A stretch of DNA of 64,000 nt from the NCBI RefSeq assembly GCF_965228705.1, contig NZ_OZ245832.1, forward strand, positions 992,001 to 1,056,000, read 5' to 3'. Position 1 is the stretch's first letter, and each line of letters begins with the position of its first letter. This document shows, in pieces, positions 51,763-60,415 of the stretch. The notes beneath the pieces are model-generated. The model searched no databases, was not told the DNA's origin, and saw only the letters and a list, made by a program, of their open reading frames with translations. A program made the translations under genes and the position numbers. The DNA comes from Croceimicrobium sp965228705. GTDB lineage: Bacteria > Bacteroidota > Bacteroidia > Flavobacteriales > Schleiferiaceae.

Positions 51763-52968
51763 GTGGAGCATCGTCAAATCGACATCGAAACCTATAATTA
51801 TCCCCTGCCTGAAGATCGTATTGCTGAGTATCCTCTGGCTCGAGGGGAGTCGAAGTTGTTGATTTTTAAAGATCAAGAAATTAGGGAAAGCCAGTATAAA
51901 AACATTGACCAGTATTTACCGGAAAATGCCTGGATGGTATTTAATGAAACGCGTGTGGTGCAAGCCCGCCTTTTATTCCCTAAGAATGAGCAAAGTATCA
52001 TTGAAGTGTTTTGCTTGGAGCCTCTGGATCATAAAAGCATTGAGCAAGCCATGCAGGCAAAAGGCAGCATTCGCTACCGTTGTTTAGTAGGTGGTGCACG
52101 GAAATGGAAGAACCACGATTTAGAAATGGATCTGGGCTCCTTAACACTCAAGGCCCGTAAAATGGGACGCGAGGAAGCCCAATTCGATATTGAGCTAAGT
52201 TGGGATCAGGATTTGAGCTTCAGTGAGGTATTGGAACTCGCCGGTAAAACGCCACTCCCGCCCTATATCAAGCGCCAGGCGGAAGCTCAAGATAAGGTGA
52301 CCTATCAAACTACTTATGCCCGCAGATCAGGCTCCGTAGCCGCCCCTACTGCTGGCTTGCATTTTAATGAAGCTATATTCCAAAAGCTACAAAACCAAGG
52401 CATTGAGCTTAATTACCTCACCCTGCATGTGGGTGCCGGAACCTTTAAACCGGTAAGCACTTCGGTAGCGGAACACGAAATGCATGCGGAGGAATCCTTT
52501 CTGGATCGAACATTTATTCAAAAATTAAAAGGAGCCCTGGCTGCAGGGAAAGCCATTATTCCGGTAGGAACGACTTCCCTACGTGCTCTGGAAAGCTTGT
52601 ATTGGCTGGGCTGCCTGCATTATCATAAGCAATTGAATGATGGGGAATTAATCGTTCCTCAGTGGTTGGGATTCGAAAATCCAGAATGGGCTTTGGAGCC
52701 CTTACATGCCTTGGAGAGCCTGGAAGCTCTTTTGGATGAAAAAAGTACAGATTGGCTTCCTTTCAAAACCCAAATTATTATTGCCCCTGGCTACCAGCAT
52801 CGTTTAATCACTGCCTTGGTAACCAATTTCCATCAACCTAAAAGCACCCTCATGCTTCTGGTTTCTTCACTTATTGGCGAGCATTGGCAAGAGGTTTACC
52901 AATATGCTTTGGATCATGAATTCCGTTTTCTAAGTTATGGCGACGGTTGTTTATTATATCGCTCATGA
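51763..52968 (+). CDS. queA: S-adenosylmethionine:tRNA ribosyltransferase-isomerase QueA
   Basis: A 401-residue enzyme of queuosine synthesis that adds the epoxy-cyclopentanediol moiety to 7-aminomethyl-deazaguanine in tRNA. Family motifs: YPLPEDRIAEYPLARGESKLL, VFNETRVVQARL, GKTPLPPYIKR, YARRSGSVAAPTAGLHF, LTLHVGAGTFKPV, IPVGTTSLRALE and LVTNFHQPKSTLMLLVSS. Start is GTG; no ATG fits. It overlaps the next gene by four bases (ATGA). Confidence 0.92.
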   Translation: MEHRQIDIETYNYPLPEDRIAEYPLARGESKLLIFKDQEIRESQYKNIDQYLPENAWMVFNETRVVQARLLFPKNEQSIIEVFCLEPLDHKSIEQAMQAKGSIRYRCLVGGARKWKNHDLEMDLGSLTLKARKMGREEAQFDIELSWDQDLSFSEVLELAGKTPLPPYIKRQAEAQDKVTYQTTYARRSGSVAAPTAGLHFNEAIFQKLQNQGIELNYLTLHVGAGTFKPVSTSVAEHEMHAEESFLDRTFIQKLKGALAAGKAIIPVGTTSLRALESLYWLGCLHYHKQLNDGELIVPQWLGFENPEWALEPLHALESLEALLDEKSTDWLPFKTQIIIAPGYQHRLITALVTNFHQPKSTLMLLVSSLIGEHWQEVYQYALDHEFRFLSYGDGCLLYRS

Positions 52969-54107
52969 ATATGCTCCGCAATATTATTATCCAACTCTAT
53001 CTCTTCCTGCAACCGGGTTTAGGGATGAGTCAGAGCCTTTCGGCGGATAGCGTAGCCATTTTGCATCCGGACCTTAAAGAGTGCAGTGGCATGGCCTTTA
53101 TTGCGCCCAATGCCCTAGCGATGATTAACGACAGTGGTAATGATGCGGAGCTCTTTATTTGTGATACCCTCGGCAATTTAATTTTGCGTTCTCCATTAAA
53201 ATCTTTGGTCAACCACGATTGGGAATCCCTGGCTTACGCCGATGGCAAGCTATATATCGGTGATTTTGGTAATAATGATAATAAGCGCCAAAATCTGGAA
53301 GTTTTGGTCTTAGATATTTCCAAACTTCTAACTGAGGGAAAATGGACAATGATTGCGAAGATTCCCTTTAGCTATCCCGAGCAGAAAGCCTTCCCCCCTG
53401 AGGATAGTGAGCGCTATTACGATTTAGAAGCCATGGTGGTTTATGAGGATTCGCTATTTCTCTTCACGAAGAATCGCACAAAGCCTTTTGATGGCAAAGT
53501 GAAGGTTTATGGCTTGAGCCGCAATCCCGCTCCCCAAAAGGCCAAATTGATTAAAGAGTTTAAAACCGCCAGTGGCATCCAGCATTTCAATTGGGTGAGT
53601 GGGGCATGCTTAAGTCCCAATGGCGAGGATCTCTTTTTATTGGGTTACAGTAAGATCTGGTATGTTGAATCCTGGCGAAAAACTGAGCGAATTAAGGCCT
53701 ACCCTTACAGTTTGGGGAATTTCTCGCAAAAGGAAGCTATGGCCATCCGGGGTGCTAGCCTGTATTTTGCTGAAGAAGAATTGGCCAATCGAAAACCCTA
53801 TTTGTACAAGGTTTCAATACCGGTCTTTAACCAGGAAAGCAAAGGGGATTCCATCATTCAAATTCAAGAAAGCTATGTGTTGGGGCAGGATAGCTTGGAA
53901 TTGCAATTTCCCCAGCCTCATTATTATATAGGCGTAGAATATGGATTGTATGATCAAAGTGGCGCTTTAAGGCTATCCGGCCATTTTAAAGCAGAAGAAT
54001 TAAGACAGGGAACCGTGAAAATTCCGCTGGAAGGCTTAAGTCCGGGCAGCTATATATTCAGCATCCAGGGCGAAATTAAAAAGGCCTTTCGCTTCGAACT
54101 GAAATAG
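52965..54107 (+). CDS. Secreted propeller-like protein with T9SS-like tail
   Basis: About 380 residues from the ATG at 52965, which overlaps the queA stop. The N-terminus is a signal peptide (MNMLRNIIIQLYLFLQPGLG). Repeated strand units (AMINDSGNDAELFICD, LAYADGKLYIGDFGNNDN, LEAMVVYEDSLFLFTKN) suggest a beta-propeller. The last 75 residues, with GLYDQSGALRLSGHF and LSPGSYIFSIQG, look like a type A sorting tail. Function unknown. The 3' end overlaps the convergent PAP2 gene by 32 bases. Confidence 0.7.
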   Translation: MNMLRNIIIQLYLFLQPGLGMSQSLSADSVAILHPDLKECSGMAFIAPNALAMINDSGNDAELFICDTLGNLILRSPLKSLVNHDWESLAYADGKLYIGDFGNNDNKRQNLEVLVLDISKLLTEGKWTMIAKIPFSYPEQKAFPPEDSERYYDLEAMVVYEDSLFLFTKNRTKPFDGKVKVYGLSRNPAPQKAKLIKEFKTASGIQHFNWVSGACLSPNGEDLFLLGYSKIWYVESWRKTERIKAYPYSLGNFSQKEAMAIRGASLYFAEEELANRKPYLYKVSIPVFNQESKGDSIIQIQESYVLGQDSLELQFPQPHYYIGVEYGLYDQSGALRLSGHFKAEELRQGTVKIPLEGLSPGSYIFSIQGEIKKAFRFELK

Positions 54108-54903
54108 GATCGAGCTGCCACTTCAAAGACAATCCGCTATAGCCTCCAAATAAAATACTGGGCTCTAAACTGAGTTTGGAACTGCGCTCCCTTTGCCACT
54201 CCCCGATTTTTCTTCCAATGAAGGTGCCAATTAAAGCACCCGCCACTACATCCGAAGGCCAGTGCTTCTGTGTAAAAACCCTTTGCCAGGCGGTTAATCC
54301 TGCCAGAGAATACAAAGGAATTGCCAGATATAAAGGATCATCGTAAAAGGCCGAGATTGAAGAAGCAAAGGCAAATGCGGTAGCACTGTGCCCCGAAGGA
54401 AAAGAAAGAAAATTGCTATTAAAAGAAGGGCCCCTAAAAACATAAGGATCAGTAAGCCATTGCTCTTCCGGTCGTTCGCGATGAAAACTAAGTTTCAAGG
54501 CCATGACTACTATTCCGGCGCTCAGCATACTTTGTAATGCCGCGGAACTCAAATCCTGAATCTCCCGGTTTTTAAAAGCCCAGCCTCCCAAATAGCCCAG
54601 GGCACTTACGCTCCCCATTATTAAGGGATCACCAAAGGGTTTCATAAAAGGACTTAAGGCATTTGCCGTTTCAGGATCCGTCCATTGCAGGGCATTTTGA
54701 ATGGGTTCTTCGGCCAAGATCACCGCTCCAATCGCTATTCCCCCAGCAGCCCAATACCAGGCATCCGCTCTGGAATACGATTCAGAATTTGTCCATTGCT
54801 TTGCATTTTGCCAGCTATCCTGCACTATCGAAAATTGTGCATGCATAGTAACAATTGGACTGAACACCAATAAAATAAACACTTTTAAAACGTTTCCTTT
54901 CAA
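54076..54903 (-). CDS. PAP2-superfamily phosphatase
   Basis: A 275-residue protein with a probable signal peptide or membrane anchor. The three phosphatase motifs are present: KLSFHRERP (KxxxxxxRP), FPSGHSATAF (PSGH) and QRVFTQKHWPSDVVAGALIG (RxxxxxHxxxD). It probably removes phosphate from undecaprenyl or other lipid phosphates at the envelope. The start is a TTG at 54903; a later GTG or ATG cannot be excluded. It diverges from cheR. Confidence 0.88.
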   Translation of the reverse strand: MKGNVLKVFILLVFSPIVTMHAQFSIVQDSWQNAKQWTNSESYSRADAWYWAAGGIAIGAVILAEEPIQNALQWTDPETANALSPFMKPFGDPLIMGSVSALGYLGGWAFKNREIQDLSSAALQSMLSAGIVVMALKLSFHRERPEEQWLTDPYVFRGPSFNSNFLSFPSGHSATAFAFASSISAFYDDPLYLAIPLYSLAGLTAWQRVFTQKHWPSDVVAGALIGTFIGRKIGEWQRERSSKLSLEPSILFGGYSGLSLKWQLDPISVRSERPF

Positions 54904-54936
54904 AATGCGATCGGGAATGATTTACCTTCGCAAGGT

Positions 54937-55785
54937 ATGCAGCAGAGCCTAATATCGCAGATTGAAATTCCGGAAAAAAGCTATCAAGATTTCCTGGACT
55001 TTGTGGAGGACCGCTATGGTCTTAAATTGGAGTGGTATAACAAATCTTCCGTAATGCGTCGCTTACTCAAAGTGATGAATCAAATGCGAGTTAACGATCT
55101 CTACACTTTAAAGTTACTCATCAGCGAAAGCTCCCATTATCAAAAGTTTTTAGATCGCTTCACGGTACAGGTAACCGAGCTTTTCCGAGAACCCAATACC
55201 TGGCTGGAAATGCGTAAATCGGTTTTACCGGTATTAGCCCAAAGAGCGAGCATCGATATTTTATTGGTGGGCAGTAGCACAGGTGAAGAATTAAGCAGTT
55301 TGACCCTTGTTTTGGACGAACTGGAACTTATGGATAAATGTCAGATTCTGGCTACTGATCTATCTGCAGCCGCATTGCAAAAAGCACGACGTCCTTCCAT
55401 TTCAAAGGCGCGTTTAAATGAGGCCGATATGAATTATCGCAAAGCCGGAGGTACGGCCTTATTAGAGGATTATTACCAAACGACTTCTTCGCTCTGCCAT
55501 TTTCATGAGCGATTGTTTCGAAATGTGACTTTCCAACAATTTGACGTTTCCTCCGGAGACCTAAATCAAAAGTTCGACCTCATATTATGTCGCAACTTGC
55601 TGATTTATTTCCAAACGGAATTCCAGGAGCATCCCCTATCTCGTTTGGTGCATCATTTAAAGCCCGGTGGATTTTTATCTCTGGGCGAACAAGAAACCAT
55701 GGCCTTTTACCCTAATCATGATAATCTGCAAATCGTTTCCTCATCTCAAAAGATCTATCGTCAAAACTTTGTAGAGCAGGTTTAA
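54937..55785 (+). CDS. cheR: CheR-type protein glutamate methyltransferase
   Basis: A 282-residue protein. An N-terminal helical domain (YQDFLDFVEDRYGLKLEWYN) is followed by the SAM-binding domain with VTELFREPNTW, VGSSTGEELSSL, ILATDLSAAALQKAR, DLILCRNLLIYF and HLKPGGFLSLGEQE, the standard CheR order. The usual STGEEPYS is altered to STGEELSS. CheR methylates chemoreceptors, but no chemotaxis gene is adjacent, so it may serve another sensory protein. It precedes the EEP nuclease. Confidence 0.87.
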   Translation: MQQSLISQIEIPEKSYQDFLDFVEDRYGLKLEWYNKSSVMRRLLKVMNQMRVNDLYTLKLLISESSHYQKFLDRFTVQVTELFREPNTWLEMRKSVLPVLAQRASIDILLVGSSTGEELSSLTLVLDELELMDKCQILATDLSAAALQKARRPSISKARLNEADMNYRKAGGTALLEDYYQTTSSLCHFHERLFRNVTFQQFDVSSGDLNQKFDLILCRNLLIYFQTEFQEHPLSRLVHHLKPGGFLSLGEQETMAFYPNHDNLQIVSSSQKIYRQNFVEQV

Positions 55786-55820
55786 GTATTGCTATTTACC
55801 TGATTTTCAGCTTCAGCTTA

Positions 55821-56756
55821 GTGGGGCAACGCTGCGTTTTCTATAATGTAGAAAACCTATTTTATCCGGAGTGGGATAGCCTAAACCCAGATCAAGAATT
55901 TACTCCAGATGGTGCCAAAGAATGGACGGCCGCCAAATATTTTACACGCATACAACGATTGTCTAAGGTGATCCTAAGTTTAAGCGACAGTAGTTTTCAA
56001 GCTCCTGCATTAGTTGGAATGGCCGAAATTGAAGAAGCACGAGTTTTAAATGATCTGATTCACCGAAGCGCCTTGGCAAAGATTCCTTACCAGTATGTGC
56101 ATTATGATTCGCCAGATCGCCGTGGTATTGATGTTGGGCTAATTTATCGAAAGGACCTGTTTAGATTAATTGATTCTAAAACCTTGCCTTTTTATTGGCC
56201 TGAAATCCCAGAATATCGAAGCCGAGATATGCTCTATGCGCAATTTGAAGATAGCCTTCATCGTCCCTGGCATTTTGTAATCTGTCATTGGCCCAGTCGC
56301 TACGGAGGACAGCAAAGCTCAGAACCCAAGCGCTTGGCTGCAGCCAAAATCTTAAGTGTCTTTCTAGATAGTTTAAAGCTCGGGCCAGAAGAGATTCTTA
56401 TCGTAATGGGCGATTTTAATGATGAACCAAATGATAAGAGTTTAAAGTATTTAGGTGGTAAACCTGAGCATCCACGGCTTTACAATTTAATGGCCTCGAA
56501 AGATCAAAATGGAGGCAGCCATCGTTATAAGGGAGATTGGGCTTATTTGGATCAGATTCTAATTCGCCCGGAAATGCAAGAATGGACTATACATTGTGCA
56601 GCCTTCGAGGCCCCCTTTTTAATGGAAGAGGAAAGTAAGTTACCGGGCTATAAACCACGCAGAGCCTTTAAAGGTCCTTTTTTTAGTTCGGGATACAGTG
56701 ATCACCTCCCAGTATATATTGATCTCATAATCAAGACCCAACCTTTAGCGGATTAG
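55821..56756 (+). CDS. Endonuclease/exonuclease/phosphatase-family protein
   Basis: A 311-residue EEP-fold protein. Motifs in order: FYNVENLFYPE, GMAEIEEARV (catalytic Glu), SPDRRGIDVGLIYR, CHWPSRYGGQ (His), MGDFNDEPND (GDFN) and YSDHLPVYIDL (SDH). The start is uncertain. The GTG at 55821 is inside what looks like a secretion signal (IAIYLIFSFSL in the same frame upstream), but no ATG, GTG or TTG is found in that extension; an ATT at 55788 is the first plausible codon. The true product may therefore be a secreted nuclease or phosphatase. Confidence 0.82.
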   Translation: MGQRCVFYNVENLFYPEWDSLNPDQEFTPDGAKEWTAAKYFTRIQRLSKVILSLSDSSFQAPALVGMAEIEEARVLNDLIHRSALAKIPYQYVHYDSPDRRGIDVGLIYRKDLFRLIDSKTLPFYWPEIPEYRSRDMLYAQFEDSLHRPWHFVICHWPSRYGGQQSSEPKRLAAAKILSVFLDSLKLGPEEILIVMGDFNDEPNDKSLKYLGGKPEHPRLYNLMASKDQNGGSHRYKGDWAYLDQILIRPEMQEWTIHCAAFEAPFLMEEESKLPGYKPRRAFKGPFFSSGYSDHLPVYIDLIIKTQPLAD

Positions 56757-56805
56757 AATCGACTTAGTAGTAAAGGGCATATTTATGGGCTGATAATGAA
56801 TAGTC

Positions 56806-56837
56806 TTGCGTATTGCTCGATAGAAAAATTAAATTTG
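56806..56837 (+). promoter_or_regulatory. Bacteroidota promoter (-33 TTG, -7 TAnnTTTG)
   Basis: TTG at 56806-56808 and TAAATTTG at 56830-56837 are separated by 21 bases, and the ATG at 56855 follows after 17 bases. A good match to the consensus architecture. Confidence 0.6.
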
Positions 56838-56854
56838 TCCTGAAATTGTAGATT

Positions 56855-57793
56855 ATGAAACGAATTGCGCTCTTTGGACTTGCTCTGTTAACCTTGGCTT
56901 CCTGTGAGGATGATCCGGTGGTAAAAACCAATACCTATCCCACAGACAACCTGGCCTTACCTCAAGTCCGTAGCTCCTTGATATTATCATCTTATAGCCC
57001 CAGCTTTGGATATATAGCCGAAATTCCTCGTTTACTTTTGAGCGATCAATACGGCAGTGAATTGACCTTTATGAATGTGGTTACCGATGCAAATAGCGAA
57101 TTTTATTCAGCTATTGCAGATAGCATCACTTTTAACCAACCATTAGAAGCGGCTCCTTCTTTTTACTTAAACGACGAGACCGTTGATATGGCCAGCTTAC
57201 TGACCGATATTGAACCCGCCTTAGCGAAAAAGCCAATTGCAACGGTAAATCATAAGGTAACCGTTACCGATACCGCTTGGGTAGTGGACTCTAAGGTTCG
57301 TTTCTGGGTAGATACCATGAATCGTGGCTTCCGCATTGCAACCTACATGACCCTAAGTGCCAAAGCTGCGAATTACCCTACCGCTGGTTTAGACTTAAGA
57401 GTTAATGCCGCCCCTGGAACTGTGATTAGCAATGGGGATCTTTCAGTATGGGATCAAAACCTGCAGAGCTTAGATTCTTCCGGTACTGTAACTACTAAAG
57501 GAGATCCTTTTTACCACAGTAATGTTTTGGTGCGCAACTTTAATCCAGAATCAGCATGGGGCTTTAGCTTCGAAGAATATTCACCCTTTGGACAAAGCTT
57601 TAGCAAAGGCGATATCATTGGAACAAAAACCACTCCCATACGTCATTACTTCCCAACTCCTAATTCTGGATTGGATGGTGCTATCGACGTAGACTTCGAA
57701 TTTACGCCTGGATTCCTCACAGTTATTTGGTGTGAGAATTCAGAAACGGCCAAATACGAATACATCAACAGCGTGTTTACTGCTTTAAAATAG
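56855..57793 (+). CDS. Hypothetical lipoprotein
   Basis: A 312-residue protein with a lipobox (LLTLASC after MKRIALFGLA). The mature region is rich in beta strands; no motif is recognised with confidence. Its length and strand-rich layout could fit lipoproteins of the Omp28 kind, but this is a guess. It has its own promoter and a strong terminator, so it is monocistronic. Function unknown. Confidence 0.75.
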   Translation: MKRIALFGLALLTLASCEDDPVVKTNTYPTDNLALPQVRSSLILSSYSPSFGYIAEIPRLLLSDQYGSELTFMNVVTDANSEFYSAIADSITFNQPLEAAPSFYLNDETVDMASLLTDIEPALAKKPIATVNHKVTVTDTAWVVDSKVRFWVDTMNRGFRIATYMTLSAKAANYPTAGLDLRVNAAPGTVISNGDLSVWDQNLQSLDSSGTVTTKGDPFYHSNVLVRNFNPESAWGFSFEEYSPFGQSFSKGDIIGTKTTPIRHYFPTPNSGLDGAIDVDFEFTPGFLTVIWCENSETAKYEYINSVFTALK

Positions 57794-57810
57794 TAGCCGC
57801 TTTAAAATAT

Positions 57811-57847
57811 AAAAGCCGTCTTGGTTTGACCAAGACGGCTTTTTTTA
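57811..57847 (+). terminator. Strong terminator after the lipoprotein gene
   Basis: AGCCGTCTTGG (57814-57824) pairs perfectly with CCAAGACGGCT (57830-57840) around a five-base loop, preceded by AAA and followed by TTTTTT, so it may also end the convergent thioesterase gene. Confidence 0.92.
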
Positions 57848-57864
57848 TGCTTCGGAAATACTAA

Positions 57865-58272
57865 TTATTCGAGCTGAGGCTTGATAAGATCCAGAAAATA
57901 TTCGGGAGCCAAGACTGGTTTTCGACTTTCGATATCCACAAAAACCAATTGAACCATGCCGATTGTTAACAATTTTCCCTCTTCATTGCGAATTTCATGG
58001 TGAAAGGTGATCCGAGTATTGGGCATTTCTCGAATTTCAGTGCGAATTTCGATCAAATCATCATAAGTCGCAGGGGCTAAATACTTTACCTCTAATTTGA
58101 GAACCGGGAGCATAATTCCCCTTTTTTCCATCTCTTTATAGGTAAGTCCCAGTGAACGTAGGGCCTCCACCCGGCCGATCTCAAAATATTGTGAATAATT
58201 GCCATAATAAACAACCCCCATCTGATCGGTCTCGGCATATCGGACTCGAGTTGACATTGAGTTAACAAACAT
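57865..58272 (-). CDS. YbgC/FadM-type acyl-CoA thioesterase
   Basis: A 135-residue hotdog-fold protein. The pattern VRYAETDQMGVVYYGNYSQY (conserved Asp) and the helix FEIGRVEALRSLGLTYKEME match YbgC-type thioesterases. Substrate unknown, probably acyl-CoA or acyl-ACP. It diverges from dnaA, the gene neighbour seen for this family in other Bacteroidota. Confidence 0.9.
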   Translation of the reverse strand: MFVNSMSTRVRYAETDQMGVVYYGNYSQYFEIGRVEALRSLGLTYKEMEKRGIMLPVLKLEVKYLAPATYDDLIEIRTEIREMPNTRITFHHEIRNEEGKLLTIGMVQLVFVDIESRKPVLAPEYFLDLIKPQLE

Positions 58273-58505
58273 AATTTCTTAAGTGCTGAAAATTAAGTGT
58301 ATTGTACGGTAGAATGCGGGATACAGCGCGATTAACGCTCTGATAATCTCGGACAAAAAAAGCTATATATCAAGACCGATTTGATTTTTTTTATCACTTT
58401 TTTCTACACACTTTTGTCCCTGTCAAGGGGAGGGATGATCTCGGCAGCCTGTCATACATTTTACCCTGAGAAGAAACTAAACGCAAAGCAATTTAACTAC
58501 AACGC

Positions 58506-59936
58506 ATGGAGCTGACTGCAAAGACAGTTTGGGATAATTGTTTGTCTTATATCAAAGACAATATTTCCCCACAGAGTTACAAAACCTGGTTTTTGCCGAT
58601 CAAGCCCTTAAAGCTCAAAGATAATGTCTTGAGTATTCAGGTACCCAGTAAGTTTTTCTACGAATGGCTCGAAGAAAACTACATTAAACTCCTGAAAAGC
58701 GCGATCACGCGAGAGCTTGGCGATGATGCCAAACTGGTTTACAGCATTGTGATGGAAAACACCTACGGTAACAGCAAGCCTTATACCGTTAAAATTCCGT
58801 CCAGTAATCGTGGTTCTTTAAAAAATCCAAAGGTTAATATGCCTATGGAGCTCGGTGAAAACGGAGTAAAGAATCCCTTCATCATTCCTGGCTTACGCAA
58901 GGTTCACGTAGAATCGCAGCTTAATCCAAACTATACTTTCGACAATTTTGTTGAAGGAGATTGTAATCGCTTAGCCCGCTCTGCCGGTTATGCCGTGGCT
59001 AAGAAACCGGGTGGCACCTCCTTTAACCCTCTTTTGCTTTATGGCGGTAATGGATTGGGAAAAACCCACCTGGCACATGCCATCGGTATCGAAATCAAGG
59101 ATCGTTATCCGGAAAAGACCGTGCTCTACGTTAGTGCTGAGAAATTCCAGCAACAATTTGTAGAAGCCATCCGAACCAACAACAAAAACGACTTTTTGCA
59201 CTTCTATCAGATGATCGATATTCTGATTGTTGATGATGTGCATTCTTTCGCCGGAAAAGAGAAGACTCAAGACGCCTTCTTTGAAATTTTCAATCACCTG
59301 CACCAGAACAGCAAACAGGTAATCCTTACTTCGGATCGTGCACCGGTGGATTTACAAGGCATGGAGCAACGCTTATTATCCCGTTTCAAATGGGGTTTAA
59401 GTGCCGACCTGCAAGTACCCGATTTAGAAACGCGTATCGCCATTCTGAATCAGAAACTGTACAATGACGGTGTGGAAATGCCGGCTGATGTAATTGAATA
59501 CCTCGCCTATTCTATCAATTCGAATGTGCGTGAATTGGAAGGAGCTTTAATCTCCCTCCTCGCCCAGTCTTCTTTAAATAAGAAGCGCATTACCGTAGAA
59601 TTGGCTAAGCAGATGATTGATAAATTCGTGAAGAACACCACTCGCGAAATCAGCATCGATTACATTCAAAAAGTGGTTTGCGATTATTTCGATATGCCTA
59701 TTGAGCTCTTAAAGTCGAAGACTCGTAAACGCGAAATTGTACAGGCTCGTCAATTGGCCATGTACTTCTCTAAACAACTGACTAAAAACTCATTGGCCAG
59801 CATTGGTGCCCAATGTGGAAATAAAGACCACGCAACGGTGCTACATGCCTGCCGAACTGTGAATAATCTTACGGAAACGGATAAACGCTTCCGCACTTAT
59901 GTGGAAGACCTTCGCAAGAAATTGACCTTGAAATAA
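58506..59936 (+). CDS. dnaA: Chromosomal replication initiator DnaA
   Basis: A 476-residue AAA+ initiator. Domain I (1-90, ISPQSYKTWFLPIKPL) is followed by a linker, then the ATPase core with Walker A GGNGLGKTHL, Walker B ILIVDDVHSF, sensor 2 EQRLLSRFKWGL, and the C-terminal helix-turn-helix CGNKDHATVLHACRTV, which binds DnaA boxes. The Thr usually in DHTTV is Ala (DHATV). The 233 bases upstream show no cluster of DnaA boxes (only weak matches such as TTCTACACA), so the replication origin is not clearly here. Confidence 0.95.
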   Translation: MELTAKTVWDNCLSYIKDNISPQSYKTWFLPIKPLKLKDNVLSIQVPSKFFYEWLEENYIKLLKSAITRELGDDAKLVYSIVMENTYGNSKPYTVKIPSSNRGSLKNPKVNMPMELGENGVKNPFIIPGLRKVHVESQLNPNYTFDNFVEGDCNRLARSAGYAVAKKPGGTSFNPLLLYGGNGLGKTHLAHAIGIEIKDRYPEKTVLYVSAEKFQQQFVEAIRTNNKNDFLHFYQMIDILIVDDVHSFAGKEKTQDAFFEIFNHLHQNSKQVILTSDRAPVDLQGMEQRLLSRFKWGLSADLQVPDLETRIAILNQKLYNDGVEMPADVIEYLAYSINSNVRELEGALISLLAQSSLNKKRITVELAKQMIDKFVKNTTREISIDYIQKVVCDYFDMPIELLKSKTRKREIVQARQLAMYFSKQLTKNSLASIGAQCGNKDHATVLHACRTVNNLTETDKRFRTYVEDLRKKLTLK

Positions 59937-59937
59937 T

Positions 59938-59965
59938 AAAAGCCCCGCATAGGGGCTTTTATTTT
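59938..59965 (+). terminator. Terminator of dnaA
   Basis: AAAAGCCCC (59938-59946) and GGGGCTTTT (59952-59960) pair perfectly around a five-base loop, followed by ATTTT. Confidence 0.9.
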
Positions 59966-60013
59966 GGCTCCACATTCACTTTTTGACTAATTTAGAAGTG
60001 AATTTTTCAAAGC

Positions 60014-60415
60014 ATGACCATTAACCATTATTGGATTGTAGATGATGACCCCATAGCTCGGGTTCTTATTCGTAAGAAAATGAGCAATGAAGGTTTATGT
60101 GAGAAGTTCTCTGAATTTCAAAATGGTCAAGAGGCCCTTGAAGCTCTTAAAGAGGCCAAGGAAAGTGAAACTCCAGATCTTATCTTTCTTGACTTAAATA
60201 TGCCCATTATGGATGGATGGGAGTTTTTGAAAGAAGCCCAAAATAAGCTGAAAAATGTGCATGCTCGGGTGGCTATCCTCACCTCCTCCATTAGTCCGGA
60301 TGATTGGGATCGATCCCAAAGCATTCCCAGTGTTTCCTGCTTCCTTAATAAACCGCTAAACACGGCTGAACTTCTGAACCGAATCGATTCCAGCAGCCGG
60401 CCCAATTCAAATTAA
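60014..60415 (+). CDS. CheY-like response regulator (receiver only)
   Basis: A 133-residue single receiver domain. Acidic pocket DDD at 10-12, phosphoacceptor Asp60 in FLDLNMPIMDGWEF, Thr90/Ser91 in AILTSS and Lys113 in FLNKPL make it fully competent. No output domain, so it probably acts by protein contact. Its stop touches the GTG start of the kinase gene, so both are made together. Confidence 0.92.
   Translation: MTINHYWIVDDDPIARVLIRKKMSNEGLCEKFSEFQNGQEALEALKEAKESETPDLIFLDLNMPIMDGWEFLKEAQNKLKNVHARVAILTSSISPDDWDRSQSIPSVSCFLNKPLNTAELLNRIDSSSRPNSN

Noticed and set aside
58273..58505. Replication origin upstream of dnaA
   Set aside because: Only weak matches to the TTATCCACA box (for example TTCTACACA) and no box cluster or AT-rich unwinding array were seen.
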